Position numbers and translations under genes: made by a program. A DNA stretch of 64,000 nucleotides, from assembly GCA_026874595.1 (NCBI GenBank), contig CM049318.1, forward strand, positions 48,278,456 to 48,342,455, written 5' to 3'. The notes beneath the pieces were generated by a model that did not search any database, had not been told where the DNA came from, and saw only the letters and a list, made by a program, of their open reading frames with translations. Below, piece by piece: positions 50,169 through 62,445 of this stretch. Position 1 is the stretch's first letter; each line of letters begins with the position of its first letter. This DNA is from Sipunculus nudus (Eukaryota; Annelida; Sipuncula; Golfingiida; Sipunculidae).

Positions 50169-53128
50169 AGATTTTCTGCACAACCAACTTTGTCTGGACA
50201 CTCCCAAATTTTTATATTAAAACACACGAAAGTCTAAATATGAGCTTTCTACTTTATTTTTTTTTATTTTTCTCTAAATTCTCTCTACTTTTTATTAGAA
50301 TCAGATAAAACAGCAATGATTATTATTAAAAGAGCAGGTTATTTATGGCTATTTAAATAGTGCACTTTGATTCTTAGCAGCAGTTGTACATCAGATTGCT
50401 GCAAGGTTACCATGAATTAATTATCATAAGGCCTCAGATACTTTTCTTTAAGAAACTGGAGTACACAATTTTCAAGAAATAAATCACACTGATAACTTCA
50501 GAAGTGAAGCCTGCTAGTTACTGGAGCTGACTGGTCCAGCTCAACCAGCCTAAGCTGGATGGACAAGGTTCCAGCCACCTGCCTGGCTGCTCTCTGTCTG
50601 TGTCAGTCATTCTGTGACCTGGCCAGTCAGCCAGCTCAGTTCCAGCATAAACACTCTATGGTTACAGTCAACACCTCTTTGACTAATTTACACTGTCCAG
50701 CTGCTCAGGAAATTCCTAAGACCCAGCATCATTTTGTGCATCATTAACCCTGTAAGTACCACATGACTTACAGACTTAGCTCTTCATCAGCTGCAGTAGC
50801 CATGGCAACAAGACTCAGGAAGAGGGGCAGTTTATTGACTTGTAAACAAAGGATATATCACAGACATACATTATTTGGCATTTTTATTATTTTCTTCACA
50901 CATGTTCAATTTTGCTCCAAGGGAATTTTATTCTCATTTTTGTTCAGTCCTGGAATTACAGCAAACAAGTGACAAGTATAATATATCCTTTCATAACTGT
51001 TTCACTGCCACAGGGTGCATTAGATAATTATCCAATAAAAACTTTATGCAATCCTTATGGCAACGTAAGGCTAAATAACATTTTTTTTTAAAACTTTGAA
51101 TCATATGAAGACTCAAAGCATGAACCAACTTTATTAATGTATTTTGAGGTGAAAAATTCATGTGTTCACAAAATAACATCAAGGAAAATTCCAGGAAATT
51201 TGCTTCTAGCTATTTTTTAAGTTAAGATACTGACCAGGTGAAGTCCATGGACATAACAATCAAAACTTAAAAATAAGATACTGACCAGACAAACTCATGA
51301 CAATCAAATTGTGTTATTGTCAAAGCTTTATAACTTCTGGTCAAATATTAAAGAATTAATTGATTTTTCACACTGGACTACTTATGTACAAAGACTGACC
51401 ATTATCTTAATCGAAATATTTTATTCAGGCATTATGACTAAGACTTCACTTGTCTGTGAATATGTTACATGGACACTTACGTAATCCTATTTTCCTTCTG
51501 CCACCAGCTTTGCTTGTCATGCATGCACTTTGACCCGTAAGGTTGTACACAATTGCACAAGCTGTGATTGATGAACCAAATTCATTAATCTTAAAATCGT
51601 CAGTGATTCATTACTAATCACAACTGATGTTGTGACCTTTGATTATTTATGTTTCCTTTCTGGTGAGTCCTGGTCCCCTCCAGGAGCTCATTTTACTTCT
51701 GCTCACGTGGAAGCAAATTACCAAAAAAAAACAACAAGTCACTTAGGTTAATGTTAAGCCTAAAAGTCCGTAGATATTAATTACTGTAGCTCTTCACAAC
51801 AATACTGAGGTCTGCCAGGAGTGACTTCCCTCTGATCCCACTTTATTTCTAGCCATTTATAGATAACTTCCACAGAGGATTGCTAAAGTATTTTGGGATT
51901 ATCAATGATTGCTTATCATCTTAATCTATATAGGGTAGTTCCTTGGCTCAAGCTTTGACACTTTCTGTACAGTGCTCATCCCTTCCTGGGTAATTTATAT
52001 TATGGCACAAACCTACCCATTGGAAAAAAATTAAGAACAAACGCAAAAAAGTGACCCAGAGGTCATGATGCTCAGCTGACTAGCATGACATTATAGGATA
52101 ACATTTACATTTGGGATTTTATCATCTGAAAACTAAATTGAGATTATAACTTCAAATATTTAATTATTCTGGGGTGCACAATCAGGTTTCATAACTTGGA
52201 GAATATAGATCACAATTACCTTGTTTCAGATTTCCATGGAGATTTTTTGTCAATCTCAAATTAGAAAATCTAGGCCTAACCATTTTGATTTGTGCTCTGT
52301 TTAAAGACACTAGATGACTGGATGGACAATGGACAAAGTGTGTTCATTGTAGCTGAGATGACTGAGTCAGCTTATCTTAAAAACATATATTTTTTGTTGG
52401 ATTAATTCTAATCTCATTTTCACATGAATTTTTTCCTAGTGCTCTGTGTAACTAAATGATCTCAGGGTTACACAACCCCACACCTATTGTCTCTGAAATC
52501 TGAAGTATAGGATTACATGTATATGAAATGAATATAATAAATAAAACACAGTGTTTGCCTTGATTCTGACATTTGAAAGTAACCAACAAACTGTGCTCTA
52601 TGAAAATACAATCCCTGAAAATCTGAAACCTAATTCACTGTTAAGAAACAGAATTTAACCAAAAAAAAAGACAAGACACCTGTTGATTCTTTCCCACGAG
52701 GTACAGAAAGGCCTCAGTGGAAGCATATTGTCAAAGCTTTCACTAGACAAAACAACTGATTTGACAATGACTGAATAAACTAGCTGACTCTGATGACTAA
52801 CATCTGCAATCCAGAACAGATATTTCTGAGCACTGATACTGCATTGAGTATAAAACAATCAATGGATATGTTAAAAAGATAATTCACCAGTTATACTACA
52901 TTACAACTGATATAAACCCTGCAATGCTATAATCTGTAATCTATACCTTACTACTCATTTATAATGTACAGGAAACATTAGAGAGCACAAGGAGACAGCA
53001 GATACCCAAAGAAGAAAATACCAGAAGTCAGCACAAGCAGGAACAGTGAGGGGAAAATACCTAGAGGAAGGGGGCAAGATAAAGAAAATAATACTGGATG
53101 TCTGGAGAAGAATTAAGACATAGACAGA
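50169..53128. other. Intron sequence, nothing firm recognised
   Basis: A diverged head of the GACCCATGGGTC family at 52046-52085 (GTGACCCAGAGGTCATGATG then CTCAGCTGAC). A slightly GC-rich block at 50530-50720 has a short open frame without recognisable similarity. The rest is plain. Confidence 0.4.
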
Positions 53129-54173
53129 CTAGAATATCAGCAAAAGCTGACAAAAGCCCTCAGCCAAAAGAACAGTGTTTAGAGGTGGTAACAGTAACAA
53201 GTACTAAATATCTGTTCTCACATGGATGTATATCTGTACATGTCTCAGTTATAAATTTAAAATGGAGAGGTATGTACCATGATTCATAACAATCCACCAA
53301 ATGCTTCCTGAAAAATAAGCTTCTAAGTTTTATTCTATTATAAGCTCTGTGACCTTGTAAAGTAGGTCAAGGTCACCCATCTTCGTACATGAACGAGATT
53401 TTTGTCGATATACATCATCACCAAAGAAATAAAATTCCTATTGTGAATCCTTTTAGAGATATCCTGCTCACAAGGCCAAAGTTGAAAAATCCAAGAAAAA
53501 TTCAATAAAAAATCAGAAATTGCAGGTGGCGCCCCCAAACTTGTGCAGCAGTTACAGACCATCAGTCCCTATGATCATAGTAAGAATTGTGAAAATCCAT
53601 CCAATGGTTCCTGAGAAATAAGCTTCTAAATGTTTTTTCTATAATCAGCTCTAAAACGTAGAAAAATAGGTCAAGGTCACCCATTCGAACCTGACCGAGA
53701 TTTTGTCAATATACATCTTCACTGAATAAATAAAATTCTTACGGTGAATCCTTTTAGAGATATCCCGCTCACAAGCCCAAAGTTGAAAAATCCGATAAAA
53801 ATTCATTAAAAATCAGAAATTGTAGGTGGCGCCACCAAACTTGTAAAGCAGGTACAGACTATCAGTCCCAATAATCATAGTAAGTTTTGTGAAAATCCAC
53901 CAAATGGTTCCTGAGTAATAAGCATCTAAGTGTTTTTCTATAATCAGCTCTAAAATGTAGAAAAATAGGTCAAGGTCACCCATCTTCGTACTTGACTGAG
54001 ATTTTGTCGATATACATCTTTACCGAGGAAATAAAATTCTGATGGTGAATCCTTTTCAAGATATCCCGCTCACAAGGTAAAAGTTAATGGACGCCGGACG
54101 GACGGACGGACGGACGGACAGACAGCTTGGGTGACGACAATAGCCCATCAGCCTAAGGGCTGAGGGCTAAAAA
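53129..54173 (+). mobile_element. Core-repeat element, second and cleaner copy of the 5319 element
   Basis: Head CTAGAATATCAGCAAAAGCT followed by AGCCCTCAGCC. Three core units of about 300 bp (near 53285, 53595 and 53895) carry 'gaaattgtaggtggcgccac', 'ggtcaaggtcacccatcttc' and 'gagatatcccgctcacaag'. Then come (GGAC)n at 54090-54120 and the tail AGCCCATCAGCCTAAGGGCT followed by GAGGGCTAAAA. The tail's GGCTGAGGGCT is the exact inverse of the head's AGCCCTCAGCC. No protein encoded. Confidence 0.78.
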
Positions 54174-54224
54174 CTGAAAGAGAGCAGAACAATACTTGAG
54201 ATGTGGTATGTCAGATGGGTTCAG

Positions 54225-54860
54225 TATTGTCAGTTGGGTTCAGTATTGCCACATGGTTTAAGTCAGTTGCTGGATGGGTTCAGCATAGCCCAATGGGTTC
54301 AGTATTGCCAGATCGGTTAGGTACTGTTGGATGGGTTTAGTATTGCCAAATGGGGTTGGTATTGCCAGAGGGTTTTAGTGAGTTGCCTGAGGCTTTCAGT
54401 GAGTTGCCAGATGGGTTCAGTGTGTTGCCAGAATGGTTCAGCATTGCCAGATGGGTTCAGTGTGTTGCCAGAATGGTTCAGCATTGCCAGATGGGTTCAG
54501 TGTGTTGCCAGAATGGTTCAGCATTGCCAGATGGGTTCAGTGTGTTGCCAGAATGGTTCAGCATTGCCAGATGGGTTCAGTGTGTTGCCAGAATGTTTAG
54601 CATTGCCAGATGGGTTCAGTGTGTTGCCAGAATGGTTCAGCATTGCCAGATGGGTTCAGCATGTTGCCAGATGGGTTCAGCATGTTGCCAGATGGGTTCA
54701 GTGTGTAGCTAGATGGTTTCAGGGTGTTGCTAGACGGGTTCAATGTGTTGCCGGATGGGATCAGTGTGTTGTTTGAGAAGTTCAGCATTGCCAGATGGGT
54801 TCAGCATTGCAAGATGGGTTAAGTACTGTTTGATAGATTCAGTGTAGCTGAAAGGGTTCA
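54225..54860 (+). repeat. GCCAGATGGGTTCAG tandem array, about 20/40-bp periods
   Basis: The central part (54415-54600) has a 40-bp period made of TTGCCAGAATGGTTCAGCA and TTGCCAGATGGGTTCAGTGTG. The flanks (54225-54410, 54640-54860) hold looser single units. Open frames here come from the repeat. Confidence 0.9.
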
Positions 54861-54989
54861 ATATCACTAGATGGGTTTGGTATAAATAGATGAGAACAGT
54901 ATTTCTAGATGCTTAATGGCTTCTGTTTTCTCCATTGTTTGTATTTCACTGTACAAGCAAAGAAAATAGGATCATGATCAACATCTGGC

Positions 54990-55370
54990 CGAAACCACAA
55001 GTATAAAGGGGTTGCATCTCAAAACACTGTCTTTCACAAAGATCAGGTTCAGCTCTCGAGTGGCATGGCTGGGTCTCCGCTGCTGGGATCGGAAGAGGGA
55101 ATGTAAGCTGCTTCTGGCTTTGCGGCTGTGGATACTGTGGCTTTCCTGAAAAGATCACCGACTCAGGTTGGACGGTGGTGGCCTTTGCAGCTCTCTGCTT
55201 GGCTTGGTGTGGCACTGCGTATGTTGACTCGGAGAACAAGCTTAAGGAGCGCACAGGGCTGAGGTCTTGACCACAGTAACCTGTAGCTGCTTGAATAGCG
55301 TAAACTTTCTTTGGCTTGGCTTGGCTCAAAATCCTGGTCCTCACATACCCAACTTCTACCATCCATCTTA
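54990..55370 (-). other. Unassigned coding-like segment
   Basis: A GC-richer patch inside a 186-codon minus-strand open frame (55506-54946). The middle, from about ILSQAKPKKVYAIQAATGYC to KQLTFPLPIPAAET, has a protein-like composition (Gln, Pro, Ser, Lys). I recognise no domain. A second frame is open too, and no clear acceptor or donor brackets the patch. It could be an alternative 5' exon of PARD3, a retrocopy fragment, or chance. Confidence 0.2.
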
Positions 55371-55509
55371 CCAAGGAAACTAATCTTTTATAAAATATCA
55401 AACCACTAACCACAGCACAGAAATCAGAATGCTGGAAAATACATGACCAAAGATACAGATAACTTGACATGACTGATTCAGATCCCAGCATGGGAAAGCT
55501 ATACATTTA

Positions 55510-58500
55510 CAGTATCAACACTGAGCCTGCAACAAATTTACAGTCACTAACTCTGCAACACAATTGGCTACACTCAGGTGACACAGTAACACAATACTCA
55601 AGCATGAAAAAAAGTAAATATTTGGACAATGATTTAATGTATATTCTGACCACTAACACTCCCTGCCGTGCAGCTCTGTATAAACGATAAACTATGTACA
55701 TCACGGGGTCACCAAGTATGGCATTTCCATTGTTCTCACAGAGCAAACAAATACGTGTTCACCAAACTACAATGTGTGGCCAATTTAATGGGGGTAATTT
55801 TCTGTTTTAGAGATGACCTGTAAATATCAATGTGCTTTGTGGTCAAGGTGTCAAGTGAGTTTTCCTGTTCATATATGTATGAAGCCAGCTTTGACCTTTG
55901 TGCCCTTGCCTGGGTCGCACCAGGTGCACCACTAGTGAAAACAGGTAGGATTATGTGTACCATTACAACAACAGACCACCCACCATCAAACTGGTGTTAA
56001 CCCTTTGAAGACCTAGAAACACACAATAATCTGTTAAAACAAATGTCTGTTCAATGTTGCAAGTTTTCTTTCAGAGAATTTGCTATAAACACCCACAAAT
56101 ACCTCAAATATATAGCTTCTTACGCTCCACCAAAATTTTACCAGGTGGAACACTGAGGGAATATGTATCAGCATAACATTGTGTTTTTAAAATAGTAATA
56201 TATTATGTACAAATGGCTGAGGTACACATGTATACTAAAATATGACTTTGTTAACATTTTTGAAAAGAGCATATTATTCATTTAAAGACCCAGCTAGTGT
56301 GACATTTGAAAAAATGAGTTCCACTGGCTTTTTAGATCATAGATAATAAGTTAAATGTGTCATTTCCATCATTTATAAGAAAAATCATAAGTGGTTGAAT
56401 GTCTACTAAATATAAAGTAAATGACAGAACCAGTGACAGGATGTTCATTTTGATATCAGTCTGACATCATTTAAGACATGTTCAAACTTTGTGAACATTT
56501 TTTTCTTTATTTCATGATCTTACAATTATTAGTGATCAGCTTAAAAATGATAGGAAATGGTATATCATAATATCCTGCAAACATGATTTTCCTTGACCAA
56601 TGGGCTTTAACATTTATATCATATCCCTTGCATGTTGCATATTATTTTTTTTAATACAAGAAACTTTGAATAATATCAAATTTATTCAGTACTGCCATGG
56701 TCCGCAGCGGAAACAGCCAAGCACACACAGCCTGTGATGTCACAGTAGAGAAACCCTGGTCAGTGGTCCTGCTGGACACATGCTTCCAAGCAACATTCCA
56801 TATCACTATCACAGGGGTTTTTCAGTTTATCATAATACTTCTGATATGGCTGGATTTTTTGGAGACACTTGATACATTTGGTGAAACTTGGGTGAACCTA
56901 GCTGTTCAGGTTCTTGGTTACAAGTTTGAAAACCAGGTGCGGATCGAGGGGATGTCAGACACTATTTACAATGGAAAAAATAGAACACCCTTTTATCTGC
57001 TGTATGGTCAATCACAGAGGCTTGATGCTTCCCTGTGTTGTGTTCTGTTAGAACGTGTTTAAAATGTTGGAATCTAACTTGTTGAAAGAATGAAGAGGCT
57101 GGTCTTTGCTTGGTGCACTTTACTCAGTTCACTTGCTCAACACTAGGTACCGTAAAATGAACATGATGCCATATATCTGACATGTCAGAAAATTACAAAA
57201 TCATGCATAACAAACTTGTATGTGACACCCTGCAGATTCATTCGTTTCACAAACACCCGGCTTGGATGTTTTCCAGTTGCACTGCCTACTGCTTGTAATT
57301 TTCTGTGCAATATATAATAGTTGGAACAGTAAATGAGTTTTAATTTTGTACCAGCTGTAGTTAAGTTGAGTGACCAATTGGTTCTTGATAAAACTGTCAT
57401 CCTGAGAAATGCACTTCACATAGTTTTTAGTGCTTGGTTGGCTTCCAGTCTTTCTTGCTTAGTTTTGCTACAAAAGCATAGAGCTGGAGATTTTCTGTTT
57501 TCTAATCTGGCAAAATTCCATTTTCAAAATGGTCAAATTTCGGTTTTAGCAGTATTCACTGAGGTGTGGGGAAATCAGTGTTAAAATAAAAATTATTAAA
57601 ATTCATAGGTTGTTTCACGAGCTGATTTTAATCTTTGTATCATTCAAGTGCTCTTGGAAACATCAACAAGCGCCAGTCACTCCCTACTATGTTTGAATAT
57701 AACAGTCAAAATAGGAAAAATTAAATCTCAGACCGTTTTTCATTTTATAATTTTTTTGTTCATCAATGATAAAATTTAATGTATTTAGCATTTGTATTGT
57801 GTTTCAAACCTTTTCCTATAACCTTCAATAAATCTGTGAAACAGGAAGCCTGTTTTAATGTGTTTAATCATTTTATTTCTTATAATCACCACCATCACAT
57901 CCTGTTATTTGACATGTTATTACATACCCTTGACAAAAAGGTGCCACATGCGTCAAAAATTTATGTCATGTTTCCAGGGGCAGGTGATGTCGGATGATGT
58001 CATTGTGGGGTGACAGATTTTACAGGGACGTCTCACCACTACACATACTCCCTTAAATCAAAGGTCATAAAACATGTCAACCACTGCGGTCAAACATACA
58101 TGCAACTCACTACCCAGTGGGCAGATGGCTGCTCCTATTTGTTGGCTTTTCATCAAGTCATGAATGAGTGTCATTAATTCTTCAAGTCAATGACCTGTTC
58201 CTGGCAGCACTTCAGGGCAACTGTCATTCCTCTGCACTTACCCTCTGTTGGCTTGGAGACCATGGCCTGTATATGACAGCCTGCCATGCTGTATACTAGC
58301 TACCAAACTCTGCCATTCTTTGGGAATTCTTGCAGAAAGAGGTTATCAATAACAGGAAACTAATTACAAACTCTGTCAAGGCAGATGTTGTATTGTTCAT
58401 TCAAGGATTTTTGCTTCCTGTAAGGATCTTCAGCCTGAATAAGCCCTCCTAAACTTCCCGCGAGCTAAAAAGCAGCTGGATTATACAAAGTATCATTGTC

Positions 58501-59360
58501 TATTAGCTGGTTTATATTTTAGATATATCTCCTTTTAGTTTGTCACAGCTTCCAGAACTATGTTCAGGCATGGAACCAGGATTTTTTGCAGGAGGTGGAG
58601 GTCAATGGGTGTCACTTTTTGATTATTCAGAGCAATTTACCTGTCATGGTTTAAAATTTATCAATTTACCCGTCATGGTTTAAAATTGGTAAAAAAAAAG
58701 TTGGTAGTTGGGAGCTCAGCTTCCCTTTGATACACGCCTGATGTTTTAAGTAACAGGTTAACAATGTAGCATGATTCAAAAGAGAGCCTTCTACTACTGG
58801 CATAAGTATAACAGTACAAAAGATAAATATCTGTCATCTTTGCCACTATGCAGGCTCTGTCAGTGCATGTTTTCATTTGACCAGTAACAGTCACACCAGA
58901 CCACCTTAGAGCACTTAGGGATTTTGTAAAGAAAATAGCTAAAACACTTAGAGATTTAAACACAGGAAGCAATAGTGTTAACACAGCTTGTGTCCATTAC
59001 AACAGGGACTTTCCTGCTAGTCTTTGGAGTCAGTGCATTGATCAGTGGCCTCAGCATGACAGATGGTCAAGTTTCAATACTAATCTCAAGTGTATATTGG
59101 ATTAAAGGACATGTCTACTACTGTCTGCACATCACTATTCCAGGGAATGCTGTTTTCATTTAAAATATAGCCCACTTCAAGGGGTACCCTTTGAACTATG
59201 GTGACTAGTCATGTGATCTCACTGAATAAGTCACTTTTAATATATATTACAAAATACTTCATACCAAATAGGAGCAGACACTTATCACGAGAACACTGGA
59301 TTAACATTTTTTGTTAGAGTACAGTTTACAATCATACTGATGACTGACTGAGATGACAGA
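55510..59360. other. Upstream intron, nothing firm recognised
   Basis: Several short open frames (for example 56697-57062 plus, 58673-58984 minus) lack recognisable domains. No arrays or inverted-repeat elements seen. I found no CR1 first exon here. Confidence 0.4.
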
Positions 59361-59361
59361 C

Positions 59362-61272
59362 ACATGAACACAGAAAATTACACACATTCCACAACCAAGT
59401 AGGTGTGGTCAATATGAACACAGAAACTAACAAACATACCACAAGCAAGTAGGCGTGGTCAATATGAACAAAGAAACTTACAAACATACAACAAGCAAGT
59501 AGGCGTGGTCAATATGAACAAAGAAACTTACAAACATACAACAATCAAGTAGGTGTGGTCAATATGAACACAGAAACTTACATAGATTCCACAACCAAGT
59601 AGGTGTGGTCAATATGAACACAGAAACTCACAAACATACCACAAGCAAGTAGGTGTGGTCAATATGAACACAGAAACTTACAAACATACCACAACCAAGT
59701 AGGTGTGGTCAATATGAACACAGAAACTCACAAACATACCACAACCAAGTAGGTGTGGTCAATATGAACACAGAAACTCACAAACATACCACAAGCAAGT
59801 AGGCGTGGTCAATATGAACAAAGAAACTAACAAACATACAACAATCAAGTAGGTGTGGTCAATATGAACACAGAAACTCACAAACATACCACAACCAAGT
59901 AGGTGTGGTCAATATGAACACAGAAACTCACAAACATACCACAAGCAAGTAGGCGTGGTCAATATGAACAAAGAAACTAACAAACATACAACAACCAAGT
60001 AGGTGTGGTCAATATGAACACAGAAACTAACAAACATACCACAACCAAGTAGGTGTGGTCAATATGAACACAGAAACTCACAAACATACCACAAGCAAGT
60101 AGGCGTGGTCAATATGAACAAAGAAACTTACAAACATACAACAATCAAGTAGGTGTGGTCAATATGAACACAGAAACTTACACAGATTCCACAACCAAGT
60201 AGGTGTGGTCAATATGAACACAGAAACTAACAAACATACCACAAGCAAGTAGGTGTGGTCAATATGAACACAGAAACTAACAAACATACCACAAGCAAGT
60301 AGGTGTGGTCAATATGAACACAGAAACTAACAAACATACCACAAGCAAGTAGGCGTGGTCAATATGAACACAGAAACTTACAAACATACCACAACAAAGT
60401 TGGTGTGGTCAATATGAACACAAAAACATACAAATATACCACAACCAACTTTGTTTGGTCAATATGAACACAGAAACTTACAAACATACCTCAATCAAGT
60501 AGGTGCGGTCAATATGAACACAGAAACTTGCAAACATACCACAACCAAGTAGGTGTGGTCAATATGAACACAGAAACTTACAAACATACCACAAGCAAGT
60601 AGGTGTGGTCAATATGAACACAGAAACTTACAAACATACCACAACCAAGTAGGTGTGGTCAATATGAACAAAGAAACTTACAAACATACAACAATCAAGT
60701 AGGTGTGGTCAATATGAACACAGAAACTTACACAGATTCCACAACCAAGTAGGTGTGGTCAATATGAACACAGAAACTAACAAACATACCACAAGCAAGT
60801 AGGCGTGGTCAATATGAACAAAGAAACTTACAAACATACAACAAGCAAGTAGGCGTGGTCAATATGAACAAAGAAACTAACAAACATACCACAAGCAAGT
60901 AGGTGTGGTCAATATGAACACAGAAACTAACAAACATACCACAAGCAAGTAGGCGTGGTCAATATGAACACAGAAACTAACAAACATACCACAAGCAAGT
61001 AGGCGTGGTCAATATGAACACAGAAACTTACAAACATACCACAACAAAGTTGGTGTGGTCAATATGAACACAAAAACTTACAAATATACCACAACCAACT
61101 TTGTTTGGTCAATATGAACACAGAAACTTACAAACATACCACAACCAAGTAGGTGTGGTCAATATGAACACAGAAACTTACAAACATACCACAACCAACT
61201 TTGTTTGGTCATTATGAACACAGAAGTTACAAACATACCACAACCAAGTAGGTGTGGTCAATATAAACACAA
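59362..61272 (+). repeat. 50-bp tandem array, about 38 copies, with higher-order pattern
   Basis: The unit is AGGTGTGGTCAATATGAACA, CAGAAACTCACAAACATACC, ACAAGCAAGT. Variants include AGGCGTGGTC, AAAGAAAC and a CACAGATTCC form. The variant pair ACAACAAAGTTGG / CCAACTTTGTTTGG occurs at 60391-60461 and again at 61041-61111, exactly 650 bp (13 units) apart, so blocks of units have been copied together. Confidence 0.95.
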
Positions 61273-62139
61273 AAACTATTAACATTGCATTTTGAAATGC
61301 ACAGATACACAACCATGCAGGGAATGTATGAAACCTTTTTAAAGGGTGAAATCAACCTTAATGAACTAAGATTGATTTTTACTGTATGGACTAGGCATAT
61401 ACTGTATGGTGTACCCTAGGACAATTATCCACAATATATAAACACTATAATCTCTCAATACAACACTGCACTATGCTCAGACATTTCAATATGCATGTAG
61501 CTATTTTCAAGGACATTCAGTAAAATACAAAGCTGGGACTTGTAGTATACAGATTTCTTAGTAGCTGCATGAAGCTGAAGCAGTTGTACATGGGACCATG
61601 TACTACCCCGTACACATCATCCATATATATGACATTATGTGTTTAATGACTTTGTGGCAGACGCTGAGAACACAAACCCTTGATATGAATGGAATTTGTG
61701 ACCCAGATCATAGATATGTGGAGTATGTATGAATTCACGATAGTCATCACAAGTGTGTTATTGACAAAACCACCAGCTGTTCCATGGTGAATATGGCTCA
61801 TCAGGACCTGTGAATCAGGAAAACATACACTGCAGCATGAACAAAAAGTTCATATTTGTGGCCAGGGCTTCATGCTGGGTATATTATTACACCCACATCC
61901 AACAACGAGAGGGTTCACTCACTGCACTGACATATAATACAGCTAGAGAATGCAAACAGCAGGGTTTCTAACTGTTGAGGGTCACAACCTTTTCATAAAG
62001 CTCTAAATCCCTGCCTGTGTACTGGTATAATTACCTCCACTAAGCAGGAAAGCCTTCAATGGTGTTTGTTTCACAAGTTTCTGGGAGATGCTTTTCTTGT
62101 ATTTTCTATTGTTTTAAACTAGAAATTTGCTTCATATGG
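61273..62139. other. Upstream intron, nothing recognised
   Basis: No repeat unit or coding signal noticed. Confidence 0.4.
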
Positions 62140-62445
62140 AATGCAATCCTTCCTCATGTTGGGTTCTATATTATGGAGTACTCCCAAAATGGTGTTTGCA
62201 TTCACTTGTTCTAAGATTCATTTGTGCATACATGACTACACATTTGTGAATATTCCTTGATGACATTCCTGAATAGAGATCTTGTGCTGAATCCACAAAA
62301 TAATCTAATATGACTAATTTTGCCCATACCTGGGAATACCTAAAAATTTATAGATTCTGTTCATGATTGCGCGTGATCTTTGTTGTGAACAAACACACAC
62401 ACACACATGAATCGGGATGAACACGTACCCTCCTGCCTCTGACAC
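62140..62445 (+). repeat. Dispersed repeat, copy 2 (partner at 11820)
   Basis: Same ordered words as 11820-12115, and it contains a short (CA)n tract at 62392-62407 where the partner has 'aacacaataacagag'. The 3' word TACCCTCCT is shared. Confidence 0.5.

Noticed and set aside
56697-57062. Small membrane protein of 121 residues
   Set aside because: It has a hydrophobic stretch but no recognisable family, no repeat of the reading frame elsewhere, and it lies in AT-rich intron where such frames are expected by chance.
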